Below, in pieces: positions 1-6,122 of a stretch of DNA of 6,347 bases. The notes below the pieces were generated by a model. It did not search any database, was not told where the DNA came from, and saw only the letters and a program-made list of their open reading frames with translations. The stretch is from positions 1-6,347 of the forward strand of contig CANGIH010000156.1 of the NCBI GenBank assembly GCA_947453875.1, in the 5' to 3' direction. The position numbers and the translations under genes were made by a program. Each line of letters begins with the position of its first letter. Positions within the stretch are counted from its first letter, which is position 1. The stretch is from Planctomycetaceae bacterium. GTDB lineage: Bacteria > Planctomycetota > Planctomycetia > Pirellulales > UBA1268.

Positions 1-2641
1 ACTTGAAGCTCGTGTAGAGAAGCATCGCGATCAGGCCGAGGACCAGCGGCGTGATCAGCGCCAGACGCCGCCCCGCCGACACAAGATTCTCGAAATCGCC
101 TCCCCAAGCGATCGAGTAGCCGCTCGGCAGGGGCACATCCCGTAGCACCGCCCGCTGCGCCTCGCCGACGAAGCCGGCGACGTCCCGGCCGCGGACGTTG
201 GCGGAGACAAACGTCCGCCGCCGGGAGTTCTCATGTTCGATCGACGGAGGGGTCTCCTCGCTGACGACGTCGGCCAGTTCGCCGAGCGGCACAGGCCTTC
301 CGGCGGCACTTCCGACCGGGATCTGATGGATGAGGTCGGGATTCTCCCGCCACTGCCTGGGGAATTTCAGCACGAGCGGATAGCGGGGCCGCCCCTCGAA
401 GATCACCCCGGCGGGAATGCCCCCCATCGCGGACACCGTCCGCATCACCTCGGCCCCGTCGATGCCGTGGCGCGCCAGCTGATCGGGGCGGACGTCGATC
501 CGCGTCGTGGGCACGTTGGCCTGCCAGTCGGCCCGCACATCGACCGCCCCAGGAATGCCGCGAAGCACACGTTCGATCTGCTTGCCGATGGCGCCGAGGG
601 TGTCGAGATCATCCCCGTAGACGAGCACGGCGACATCCGACTTCACCCCCGCAACCAGCTCGTCGACGCGCATCTCGATCGGCTGACTGAATCCGAAGTT
701 GGCCCCCGGCACCGCGGCCGAAAGCGCCGCCGACATCCGACCGACGAGTTCGTCGCGCGACACCTCCGCCGGCCACAGGCGGCGGGGCTTGAGCATCACC
801 CAGACGTCGGTCTGCTGCACCCCCATGATGTCGTTGGCGATCTCTGGGCGGCCGGTCTTGCAGAACACCGTCCGCACCTCGGGGAACTCGCCGAGCACGT
901 TCTCGATCCGCGTGGTGATGGCGACCGAATCCTCGAGCGTGGCGCTCGGCAGCCGCACCACCTCGACGAGGAGATCCCCCTCGTCGAGCCGTGGCATGAA
1001 CTCCGCCCCGAGCCGCATCGCCACCGGGATGGTCGCCGCCACGAGGGCCGCCGCCCCGAGGGTGATCCAGACCGGGTGCCAGACGGCAAACCGGGCCACG
1101 GGGTGATAGAAGCGGTGGAAGATCCGCATGATCAGCGGCTCATGCTCCGGCTCCTTCTTGAGCACGGTCGCCGCGAGCACCGGCATCAGGGTGAGGGAGA
1201 TGACGAGCGATCCGAGGAGCGCAAACAGCACCGTCAGCGCCATCGGCCGAAAGAGCTTCCCCTCCGTCCCCTCGAGGAACAGGATCGGGAGGTAGACCAC
1301 GGCGATGATCAATTCACCGAACATCGTCGGCCCGCGGACCTCGATGGCGGCGTCGCGGACGATCGCCAGCTTCGACTCCCCCGGAGCCGCCAGCCCGAGC
1401 CGGCGGACGCAGTTCTCCACCATGATCACCGAGCTGTCGACGACGAGGCCGAAGTCGATCGCCCCCAGGCTCATCAGGCTCGCGGAGATGCCGGTGGCCC
1501 ACATCAGATTGGCGGCGAAGAGCATCGACAGCGGGATTGCCAGCGACACGATCAGGCCGGCGCGGACATTGCCCAGGAGCACCAGCAGCACCCCGATCAC
1601 GAACAGCCCCCCCTCGGCGAGATTGTGCAGGACCGTGTCGAGCGTCCGGGCGATCAGTTCGGAACGGTCGTAGACGACGTCGATCTCGACGCCCGGGGGG
1701 AGCGTGCGGCGGATCTCCTCGAGCTTGGCCTTCGCCGCCTGCACGACACGTCGGCTGTTCTCCCCACGGACCATCATCACCATGCCGGTCACCACCTCGC
1801 CGCGGCCACCGCGGGTGACGGCTCCCTGGCGGGTGAGCGGGCCGATCTGCACCGTGCCGATGTTCCGGACGAGCACGGGAACGCCGCCGGCGGGGCTGCG
1901 GACGACCACCTGCTCGATGTCGGCGATGCTCCCGAGGAGGGCCTGGCCGCGGATGAAACGCTGCTCGCCGTTCTTGACGATGTAGCCACCACCGGTGCTC
2001 TCGTTGTTCCGCTCCAGCGCCGCCAGCACCTCACCGAGCGACACGCCTTGCGCGCTCATCCGGTCGGGGTCGATCTCCACCTGGTAGCTCTTGGCGAAGC
2101 CGCCGTGGGAATTGATGTCGGTGACGCCCGACACCTCGCGCATCGTCGGGGCGATGTCCCATTCGAGGATGCTGCGGAGCTGCATGAGGTCGTAACCGCT
2201 GCCACGGACCTCGAACTGGAGGATCTCCCCGAGGGCCGTGCTCAAGGTGCCGAGCATCGGGTCGCCATGGCCGACCGCCATCCGCCCCTTCGCCTCGGGA
2301 ATCCGCTCGGCGACCAACTGCCGGGCGAGCATGATGTCGGTCCCCTCATGGAAGACGACCGTCACCAGGGAGATCCCGAAACGCGAGATGCTGCGGATCT
2401 CCTCGACGTGAGGCAACCCGCTCATCGACAGCTCGACCGGATAGGTGACATACCGCTCGACCTCCAGCGGCGACATCGTCCCGGCCTCGGTGACGACCTG
2501 CACCTGGACGTTCACCAGATCGGGCACCGCATCGACCGGGATCCGGGTGGCGGCGTACAGCCCCCCCACGGCCATGAGGATGAACAGCGCGATCACGAGC
2601 GCACGGTTCGACAGCGACCATTCGATCAGCCCTGAAAGCAC
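1..2641 (-). CDS. czcA: CzcA-type heavy-metal efflux RND transporter, inner-membrane pump subunit (C-terminus cut by window edge)
   Basis: Inner-membrane RND pump of the heavy-metal efflux (HME) family, which uses proton influx to drive metal cations from periplasm or cytoplasm into an adaptor/outer-membrane channel. The minus frame is open from 2641 to the left edge: 880 residues of a family usually about 1,020-1,060 long, ending in TM8 (LLYTSFK). TM1 lies at about residues 12-30, then a large periplasmic loop to about 340, TM2 at about 346-360, TM3 at about 362-382 and TM4 at about 388-412. TM4 carries the proton-relay signature DFGLVVDSSVIMVEN with D396, D402 and E409, spaced as in CzcA. 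A second periplasmic domain (about 540-850) contains FSQPIEMRVDELVAG. The three CusA methionine positions read E560, Q610 and E661, favouring divalent cations. GTG at 2641 is chosen because an in-frame TGA lies just upstream (2654-2656), a good ribosome site precedes it, and starting at the next ATG (residue 23) would lose TM1. It follows the adaptor gene by 84 bases. Family very sure; substrate inferred. Confidence 0.95.
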   Translation of the reverse strand, partial: MLSGLIEWSLSNRALVIALFILMAVGGLYAATRIPVDAVPDLVNVQVQVVTEAGTMSPLEVERYVTYPVELSMSGLPHVEEIRSISRFGISLVTVVFHEGTDIMLARQLVAERIPEAKGRMAVGHGDPMLGTLSTALGEILQFEVRGSGYDLMQLRSILEWDIAPTMREVSGVTDINSHGGFAKSYQVEIDPDRMSAQGVSLGEVLAALERNNESTGGGYIVKNGEQRFIRGQALLGSIADIEQVVVRSPAGGVPVLVRNIGTVQIGPLTRQGAVTRGGRGEVVTGMVMMVRGENSRRVVQAAKAKLEEIRRTLPPGVEIDVVYDRSELIARTLDTVLHNLAEGGLFVIGVLLVLLGNVRAGLIVSLAIPLSMLFAANLMWATGISASLMSLGAIDFGLVVDSSVIMVENCVRRLGLAAPGESKLAIVRDAAIEVRGPTMFGELIIAVVYLPILFLEGTEGKLFRPMALTVLFALLGSLVISLTLMPVLAATVLKKEPEHEPLIMRIFHRFYHPVARFAVWHPVWITLGAAALVAATIPVAMRLGAEFMPRLDEGDLLVEVVRLPSATLEDSVAITTRIENVLGEFPEVRTVFCKTGRPEIANDIMGVQQTDVWVMLKPRRLWPAEVSRDELVGRMSAALSAAVPGANFGFSQPIEMRVDELVAGVKSDVAVLVYGDDLDTLGAIGKQIERVLRGIPGAVDVRADWQANVPTTRIDVRPDQLARHGIDGAEVMRTVSAMGGIPAGVIFEGRPRYPLVLKFPRQWRENPDLIHQIPVGSAAGRPVPLGELADVVSEETPPSIEHENSRRRTFVSANVRGRDVAGFVGEAQRAVLRDVPLPSGYSIAWGGDFENLVSAGRRLALITPLVLGLIAMLLYTSFK

Positions 2642-2647
2642 CTTCGC

Positions 2648-2653
2648 CCTCCC
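2648..2653 (-). promoter_or_regulatory. Ribosome binding site fixing the GTG start of the RND pump
   Basis: On the minus strand GGGAGG lies 6 bases upstream of the GTG at 2641. Together with the in-frame TGA at 2654-2656 this makes the GTG the only start that keeps the first transmembrane helix. Confidence 0.75.
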
Positions 2654-2684
2654 TCACGCCAGTCGTCCGCTTCCGGTTGCAGGA

Positions 2685-2697
2685 GCGGAGGATCCGC
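2685..2697 (-). other. Small hairpin in the adaptor-pump intergenic gap
   Basis: The 84-base gap between the two efflux genes (2642-2725) contains a perfect 5-bp inverted repeat, GCGGA/TCCGC, with a 3-base loop. It can be extended to about 7 bp by one G-U and one G-C pair. An 8-base direct repeat CCGGTTGC (2673-2680 and 2714-2721) flanks it. There is no T-run, so it is not a convincing terminator. It could be an mRNA-processing or stability element setting the adaptor:pump ratio, or chance in GC-rich DNA. Confidence 0.3.
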
Positions 2698-2725
2698 CCA
2701 GCCCGCCGCGGAACCGGTTGCTTGA

Positions 2726-4291
2726 CTACTCCGCGCGTTCCAGGAGCAGTTCGCTCTTGAGCACGAAGGCCCCTCCGACCACCACCTGATCCCCGTCGCG
2801 GAGCCCGGACACGATCTCGACGACGTCCCCCTGCTCGATGCCGACCTCGACGTCGATCCGGCGAAACCGGCCATCGCCGAGAGGGACGAACACGAATGCT
2901 TTCCCTTCGTGGCGCATCACTGCCGCCATGGGGACGGCGAGCGTCTCGCGAACCGCCCCCTGGGGGAGATCGACCCACACGAACATCCCCGGCTTGAGAT
3001 GGGCATCCTCGTCGTCGTTGGGAAGTTCTGCCACCAACGGCACGCTCCGGGAATCGGCCTCGACCGTCGCCCCGACATGGTGGATGCGTGCCATCGCCTC
3101 GTGGCGCTCGGCGCCGGGCACGACGACCTTGATCTCCTGCCCGACGGCCACCTCGACGGCGGTCCATTCGCGTTCATGGATCTGGGCACGGACCCAGAGG
3201 AGCGTGGTATCGGCGACGACGAACATCGGATCGCCCGCCTGGACACGCTCACCGCGGGCCACGAACACGTCCTCCACGATGCCGTCAAACGGCGTCTTGA
3301 GGACGAGCGCCGAAAGCGACGAGGTGTCCCCCGGGCTCCCTTCGTCGATGTCGGAACCGTCCGCCAGCCCCGTGGCCTCGGCACCGAGCCGGCTTCCGAC
3401 GAGCGTCCGCAGGTGCTCCTTCGAAACCTGCACGAGCCGATCCGCCGAGGCGAGCGTGGCACGGGCCCGATCGCGTTCCTGCCGGGTCCCGAAGCGGGCC
3501 TCCTCACAGGCCGACTCGAAATTCGCCTTGGCGACCTCGAGGTTGCTCGTCCGTTCCTCGACGATTCGCCCGGAAAGCACCCCGCCGTCCCCGAGATCGC
3601 GGGTGCTGCGGTTGACCTTCTCGACGAACAGCAGCCGGGAATAGGCCCCGAGGATCTTCTCCCGATAGGCCCCGAGGACACGGTCCTTGAACATCGTCTC
3701 GACGTCGGCGAGGGGCGGCCTGTGTTCGAGCGTCTCGAGGAGCGATTCGACGTTGTCGGCGACGGTCGTGGCCCACTCCGAAGCCTTGATCTCGATCTGC
3801 CGGTCGTCCTCGCGGCGTTGCACCTCATCCCTGGCGATGCCGACATCGGGGCTCGAAATCTCCGCGAGCGAGTCCCCCTTGTGAACCGGCTGCCGGACCT
3901 GGACGACGACGTGCGAGATGATGCCATCGACGGGGGCGGCATAGTCGAGGCGCCGGCGGGCGTCGTAATCGAGGCGGCCGGGGACCGTCAGGTGGTCGCG
4001 CAGCGGCATGCGGATCACGCTGCCGATCTCGATCCCGGCGGCGCCCCGTGACGCCTCCGGGAGGGTCACCTCGGCGGGGAGAGACGATGACGCCGCTTCC
4101 GTCGCTGCCGGCGGCACCTCGGCCGGGTGTTCGCCCCCGCTGAAATGATGGGTGGAGAGCCACCACCAGGCCACCGCGCCGGCAGCCAGCACCGCGGCGC
4201 CGCCGATCCCCTTCTTCAGCCTTTCGAGAGGAGCAGGGGACGCGCTGCCGAGACCGTGGGCCCGGCGTTCTGGAGGCACGGTGGCGGACAT
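2726..4291 (-). CDS. czcB: CzcB/CusB-type periplasmic adaptor (membrane fusion protein) of the heavy-metal RND efflux pump
   Basis: Periplasmic adaptor (HlyD/MFP family, 521 aa) that links the RND pump encoded just downstream to an outer-membrane channel. Residues 1-27 are a basic cytoplasmic tail (RLKK before the membrane). Residues about 28-47 form one hydrophobic anchor, with no lipobox cysteine. Two His-containing patches follow (H48, H49, H55) and then a Pro/Ala-rich linker. The lipoyl domain is split into halves at about 118-149 (APVDGIISHVVVQVRQPVHKGD) and 330-362 (KTPFDGIVEDVFVARGERV). Between them lies an unusually long, charged helical hairpin (about 150-305) and an acidic Gly/Ser/Asp linker (about 308-325). 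A beta-barrel domain (about 363-445, ending in LKPGMFVWVDLP) and a membrane-proximal domain (about 446-521) complete it. Length matches CzcB better than the roughly 400-residue CusB. ATG at 4291 is supported by GGAG 7 bases upstream. It is the first visible gene of the efflux unit and should be co-transcribed with the pump. Family is certain; the symbol reflects type, not proven substrate. Confidence 0.94.
   Translation of the reverse strand: MSATVPPERRAHGLGSASPAPLERLKKGIGGAAVLAAGAVAWWWLSTHHFSGGEHPAEVPPAATEAASSSLPAEVTLPEASRGAAGIEIGSVIRMPLRDHLTVPGRLDYDARRRLDYAAPVDGIISHVVVQVRQPVHKGDSLAEISSPDVGIARDEVQRREDDRQIEIKASEWATTVADNVESLLETLEHRPPLADVETMFKDRVLGAYREKILGAYSRLLFVEKVNRSTRDLGDGGVLSGRIVEERTSNLEVAKANFESACEEARFGTRQERDRARATLASADRLVQVSKEHLRTLVGSRLGAEATGLADGSDIDEGSPGDTSSLSALVLKTPFDGIVEDVFVARGERVQAGDPMFVVADTTLLWVRAQIHEREWTAVEVAVGQEIKVVVPGAERHEAMARIHHVGATVEADSRSVPLVAELPNDDEDAHLKPGMFVWVDLPQGAVRETLAVPMAAVMRHEGKAFVFVPLGDGRFRRIDVEVGIEQGDVVEIVSGLRDGDQVVVGGAFVLKSELLLERAE
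3641..3688 (-). repeat. 24-base in-frame tandem repeat inside the adaptor's helical hairpin
   Basis: The 14-base string ATAGGCCCCGAGGA occurs at 3641-3654 and again at 3665-3678, exactly 24 bases (8 codons) apart. On the coding strand it gives two consecutive octets, LGAYREKI and LGAYSRLL (residues 206-221). The rest of each unit has diverged, which suggests an old duplication or a selected structural repeat in the hairpin. Confidence 0.7.
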
Positions 4292-4298
4292 GGGAAGG

Positions 4299-4302
4299 CT
4301 CC
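4299..4302 (-). promoter_or_regulatory. Ribosome binding site of the adaptor gene
   Basis: On the minus strand GGAG stands 7 bases upstream of the ATG at 4291, which supports that start. Confidence 0.6.
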
Positions 4303-4339
4303 GGTGGAACCGGCTGCTGCGAGCGTCTCCGGCCGACTG

Positions 4340-4345
4340 ATTCTA
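4340..4345 (-). promoter_or_regulatory. Possible -10 element for the efflux unit
   Basis: On the minus strand TAGAAT (five of six matches to TATAAT) lies about 48 bases upstream of the adaptor ATG, in one of the few A/T-containing stretches of the intergenic region. No convincing -35 hexamer lies 16-18 bases further upstream; that stretch is G-rich. An activator-dependent promoter, as with MerR-type metal regulators, would fit, but no operator is evident. Weak call. Confidence 0.25.
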
Positions 4346-4350
4346 CACAA

Positions 4351-4402
4351 CCCTCCCCTCCCCCCGAGACACTTCCCCACGCGACCTCACCCCGTCCCAC
4401 CC
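4351..4402 (-). other. Cluster of seven G-tracts (minus strand), possible G-quadruplex-forming DNA/RNA
   Basis: The plus strand has C-runs at 4351-4353, 4355-4358, 4360-4365, 4375-4378, 4390-4393, 4396-4398 and 4400-4402. On the minus strand these are G-runs of 3-6, in two triplets with 1-2-base loops joined through a central G4 run with loops of 9 and 11 bases. That allows a G-quadruplex with one long loop. It lies upstream of the possible adaptor -10, so it may be promoter DNA and not transcript. Confidence 0.4.
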
Positions 4403-4430
4403 TGCGGGCTGCGGGCGTGTATCGTCTCCC

Positions 4431-4469
4431 GGCGACGAGCGTGGGCGAGGGCCACACGCTCGTGGCGCC
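4431..4469. promoter_or_regulatory. Strong dyad/hairpin upstream of leuA
   Basis: A perfect 9-bp inverted repeat, ACGAGCGTG (4435-4443) and CACGCTCGT (4455-4463), encloses an 11-base loop. Beyond a 2-base bulge (4464-4465) the stem continues with GGCG (4431-4434) against CGCC (4466-4469), giving 13 pairs. It ends 66 bases before the leuA ATG. There is no T-run after it, so an intrinsic terminator is unlikely. It may be a structured leuA 5' leader or a protein operator; the sequence cannot decide between these. Confidence 0.45.
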
Positions 4470-4524
4470 ATCCGACATCCCTCCCATCTTCCCGCCAATC
4501 GTCCGCGTCCCGCGGTGCGTTCCC

Positions 4525-4528
4525 GAGG
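4525..4528 (+). promoter_or_regulatory. Ribosome binding site deciding the leuA start
   Basis: GAGG lies 7 bases before the ATG at 4536. A GTG in the same frame at 4515 would add seven residues but lacks a comparable site at good spacing, and the added residues precede the usual LeuA N-terminus. Confidence 0.6.
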
Positions 4529-4535
4529 CCCATCG

Positions 4536-6095
4536 ATGACGAGCCCCAGACAGATCCGGATCTTCGACACCACGCTCCGCGACGGCGAACAGTCGCCCGG
4601 CGCGAGCATGAATCTCACCGAGAAGATGGAGATCGCCCAGGCGCTCCAGCAGCTCGGAGTGGACGTGATCGAGGCCGGCTTTCCAATCGCCTCACCCGGC
4701 GACTTCGCGAGCGTCAAGGAGATCGCGGGCAGCATCCGCGGCGCGATCGTCTGTGGCCTCGCCCGCTGCAACGATGCCGACATCGACCGGGCGTGGGAGG
4801 CGCTGCAACGGGCGGAGCGTCCGCGGATCCATGTCTTTCTCGCCACCAGCTCGATCCACCGGGAGTTCAAGCTGCGGATGACCGAGGACGAGGTGGTGGC
4901 CCGGGCCGTCGCCGGGGTCCAGCGGGCACGCCGTCTCTGTGCCGACGTCGAATTCTCCCCCGAAGATGCCGCCCGCACCGAACTCGACTTCCTCTGCCGC
5001 GTCGTCGAGGCGGCGATCGATGCGGGGGCGACCACGGTCAACATCCCCGACACGGTGGGCTACGCCACGCCCCAGCAGATGCACCGGGTGATCCGCACGA
5101 TCAGGGAGCGGGTCCGCGGCATCGATCGGGCGGTGATCAGCGTCCACTGCCATGACGACCTCGGGCTGGCGGTGGCCAACAGCCTCGCCGCCGTCGAGGC
5201 GGGCGCGGGGCAGGTGGAGTGCACCATCAACGGCCTCGGCGAGCGCGCCGGCAACTGCTCGCTCGAGGAGGTGGTGATGGCGTTGCGGACGCGGCGCGAC
5301 CACTACGGCTGCGAGACCCGCATCGTCACCCAGAAGCTCGTCCCCACCAGCCGGCTCGTCGCCACGATCACCGGGATCCGGGTGCCGCGCAACAAGGCGA
5401 TCGTCGGCCGCAACGCCTTCGCCCACGAATCGGGCATCCACCAGGATGGCATGCTCAAGGAAAGGAGCACCTACGAGATCATCCGCCCCGAGGATGTCGG
5501 CCTCGAGCGCACCGATCTCGTCCTCGGCAAGCACAGCGGCCGGGCGGCGCTCTCCGACCGCGCCAAGGCGCTCGGCTACCAGCTCACCCCGGAACAGCTG
5601 CAGTCGTTGTTCGACCGCTTCAAGGTTCTTGCCGACCGCAAGAAGGAGATCTACGACGGCGACATCGCGGCCCTCTGCGAGGACCAGTTCGCCGACCTCC
5701 CGGAACGGTTCACCCTCATCGGCTACGACCTCACCTGCTCGAGCGGCCAGCCACCACGGGTGCACCTCCGGGTGGCGCACGGGGGGGAGGAGAAGTCGGT
5801 CGAGGTGAATGTCGGCGACGGCCCGATCGACGGCATCTTCCTGGCGATCGAAAAGATCACCGGCATCGTCACCGTCTGCCGCGACTTCCGCGTCCAGGCG
5901 GTGACCGTCGGAAAGGATGCCCAGGCCGAGGTGACGGTGGAGCTCCAGCCGGTCGGAGCCCCCCCCGGCACACAGATCCACCGCGGCCGCGGGGTTTCGA
6001 CCGACTCACTCGAAGCCTCGGCGAAGGCATTCCTGGCGGCGGTCAACCGGGTCGCCGTCGGGAGCCAGCCGCGGCTTCATCCCCATCAAGGCTGA
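4536..6095 (+). CDS. leuA: 2-isopropylmalate synthase (LeuA)
   Basis: Cytosolic enzyme condensing acetyl-CoA with 2-ketoisovalerate to 2-isopropylmalate, the first committed and normally leucine-inhibited step of leucine synthesis. The 519-residue product matches the roughly 520-residue bacterial type. The N-terminal TIM barrel opens with IFDTTLRDGEQSPGASM (residues 9-25), where D16 is the expected metal ligand. HCHDDLGLAVANS holds metal ligands H204 and H206, and NGLGERAGNCS holds N240; their numbering agrees closely with characterised enzymes. The subdomain motifs HESGIHQDGMLK and VLGKHSGR follow. About residues 385-510 form the C-terminal LeuA dimer (allosteric) domain, with the usual GDGPIDGIFLAI segment. 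The presence of that domain and full length argue against homocitrate synthase or NifV; citramalate synthase is a less likely alternative. The ATG at 4536 is preferred over the GTG at 4515 on ribosome-site spacing. It stands alone, divergent from the efflux genes and convergent with clpX. No frameshift or missing key residue. Confidence 0.96.
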   Translation: MTSPRQIRIFDTTLRDGEQSPGASMNLTEKMEIAQALQQLGVDVIEAGFPIASPGDFASVKEIAGSIRGAIVCGLARCNDADIDRAWEALQRAERPRIHVFLATSSIHREFKLRMTEDEVVARAVAGVQRARRLCADVEFSPEDAARTELDFLCRVVEAAIDAGATTVNIPDTVGYATPQQMHRVIRTIRERVRGIDRAVISVHCHDDLGLAVANSLAAVEAGAGQVECTINGLGERAGNCSLEEVVMALRTRRDHYGCETRIVTQKLVPTSRLVATITGIRVPRNKAIVGRNAFAHESGIHQDGMLKERSTYEIIRPEDVGLERTDLVLGKHSGRAALSDRAKALGYQLTPEQLQSLFDRFKVLADRKKEIYDGDIAALCEDQFADLPERFTLIGYDLTCSSGQPPRVHLRVAHGGEEKSVEVNVGDGPIDGIFLAIEKITGIVTVCRDFRVQAVTVGKDAQAEVTVELQPVGAPPGTQIHRGRGVSTDSLEASAKAFLAAVNRVAVGSQPRLHPHQG

Positions 6096-6122
6096 CGGGG
6101 AATCGGCCGCGCGCGACGCCGG
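6096..6122. other. Short convergent gap between leuA and clpX
   Basis: Only 27 bases separate the two stop codons. A 6-bp inverted repeat TCGGCC (6103-6108) / GGCCGA (6126-6131) spans the gap and the last clpX codons, with a 17-base GC-rich loop. Neither strand has a T-run after it, so I do not call a terminator. The transcripts probably overlap or end by Rho. Confidence 0.4.

Larger units (their letters stand above)
4292..4535. other. Divergent intergenic region between czcB-like adaptor and leuA
   Basis: These 244 bases separate two genes that start away from each other, so they should hold both promoters. Contents: the adaptor ribosome site (4299-4302), a possible minus-strand -10 (4340-4345), a cluster of seven C-tracts (4351-4402), a strong dyad (4431-4469), and the leuA ribosome site (4525-4528). 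I see no convincing protein gene, tRNA, T-box or Leu-rich leader peptide. Confidence 0.8.

Noticed and set aside
1598..1615. Run of seven C in the pump gene as a possible frameshift site
   Set aside because: The reading frame continues correctly through it (AEGGLFVIGVLL) with the expected TM2 sequence on the far side, so no frameshift is present or needed.
233..2635. 800-codon open frame on the plus strand
   Set aside because: It lies codon-on-codon antisense to the RND pump, and its His/Asp/Arg/Pro-rich, low-hydrophobicity product is what GC-rich codons give when read backwards. The opposite strand encodes a well-recognised protein.
2909..4051. 380-codon open frame on the plus strand
   Set aside because: It is an antisense shadow of the adaptor gene; composition is skewed and no known domain is visible.
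4515..4535. Upstream GTG start adding seven residues to LeuA
   Set aside because: The ATG at 4536 has GAGG at 7-base spacing and gives the normal family N-terminus.
4417..4539. 40-codon frame starting GTG and ending in a TGA that overlaps the leuA ATG, as in a coupled leader peptide
   Set aside because: There is no ribosome site before the GTG, it is not rich in leucine codons, and open frames of this length are common by chance at this GC content.
4127..5155. 342-codon plus-strand frame crossing the intergenic region into leuA
   Set aside because: It overlaps the adaptor gene antisense and leuA out of frame; the product is Arg/Pro-rich with no recognisable motif.
4692..5981. 429-codon open frame on the minus strand
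   Set aside because: It is an antisense shadow of leuA, whose catalytic motifs are intact on the plus strand.
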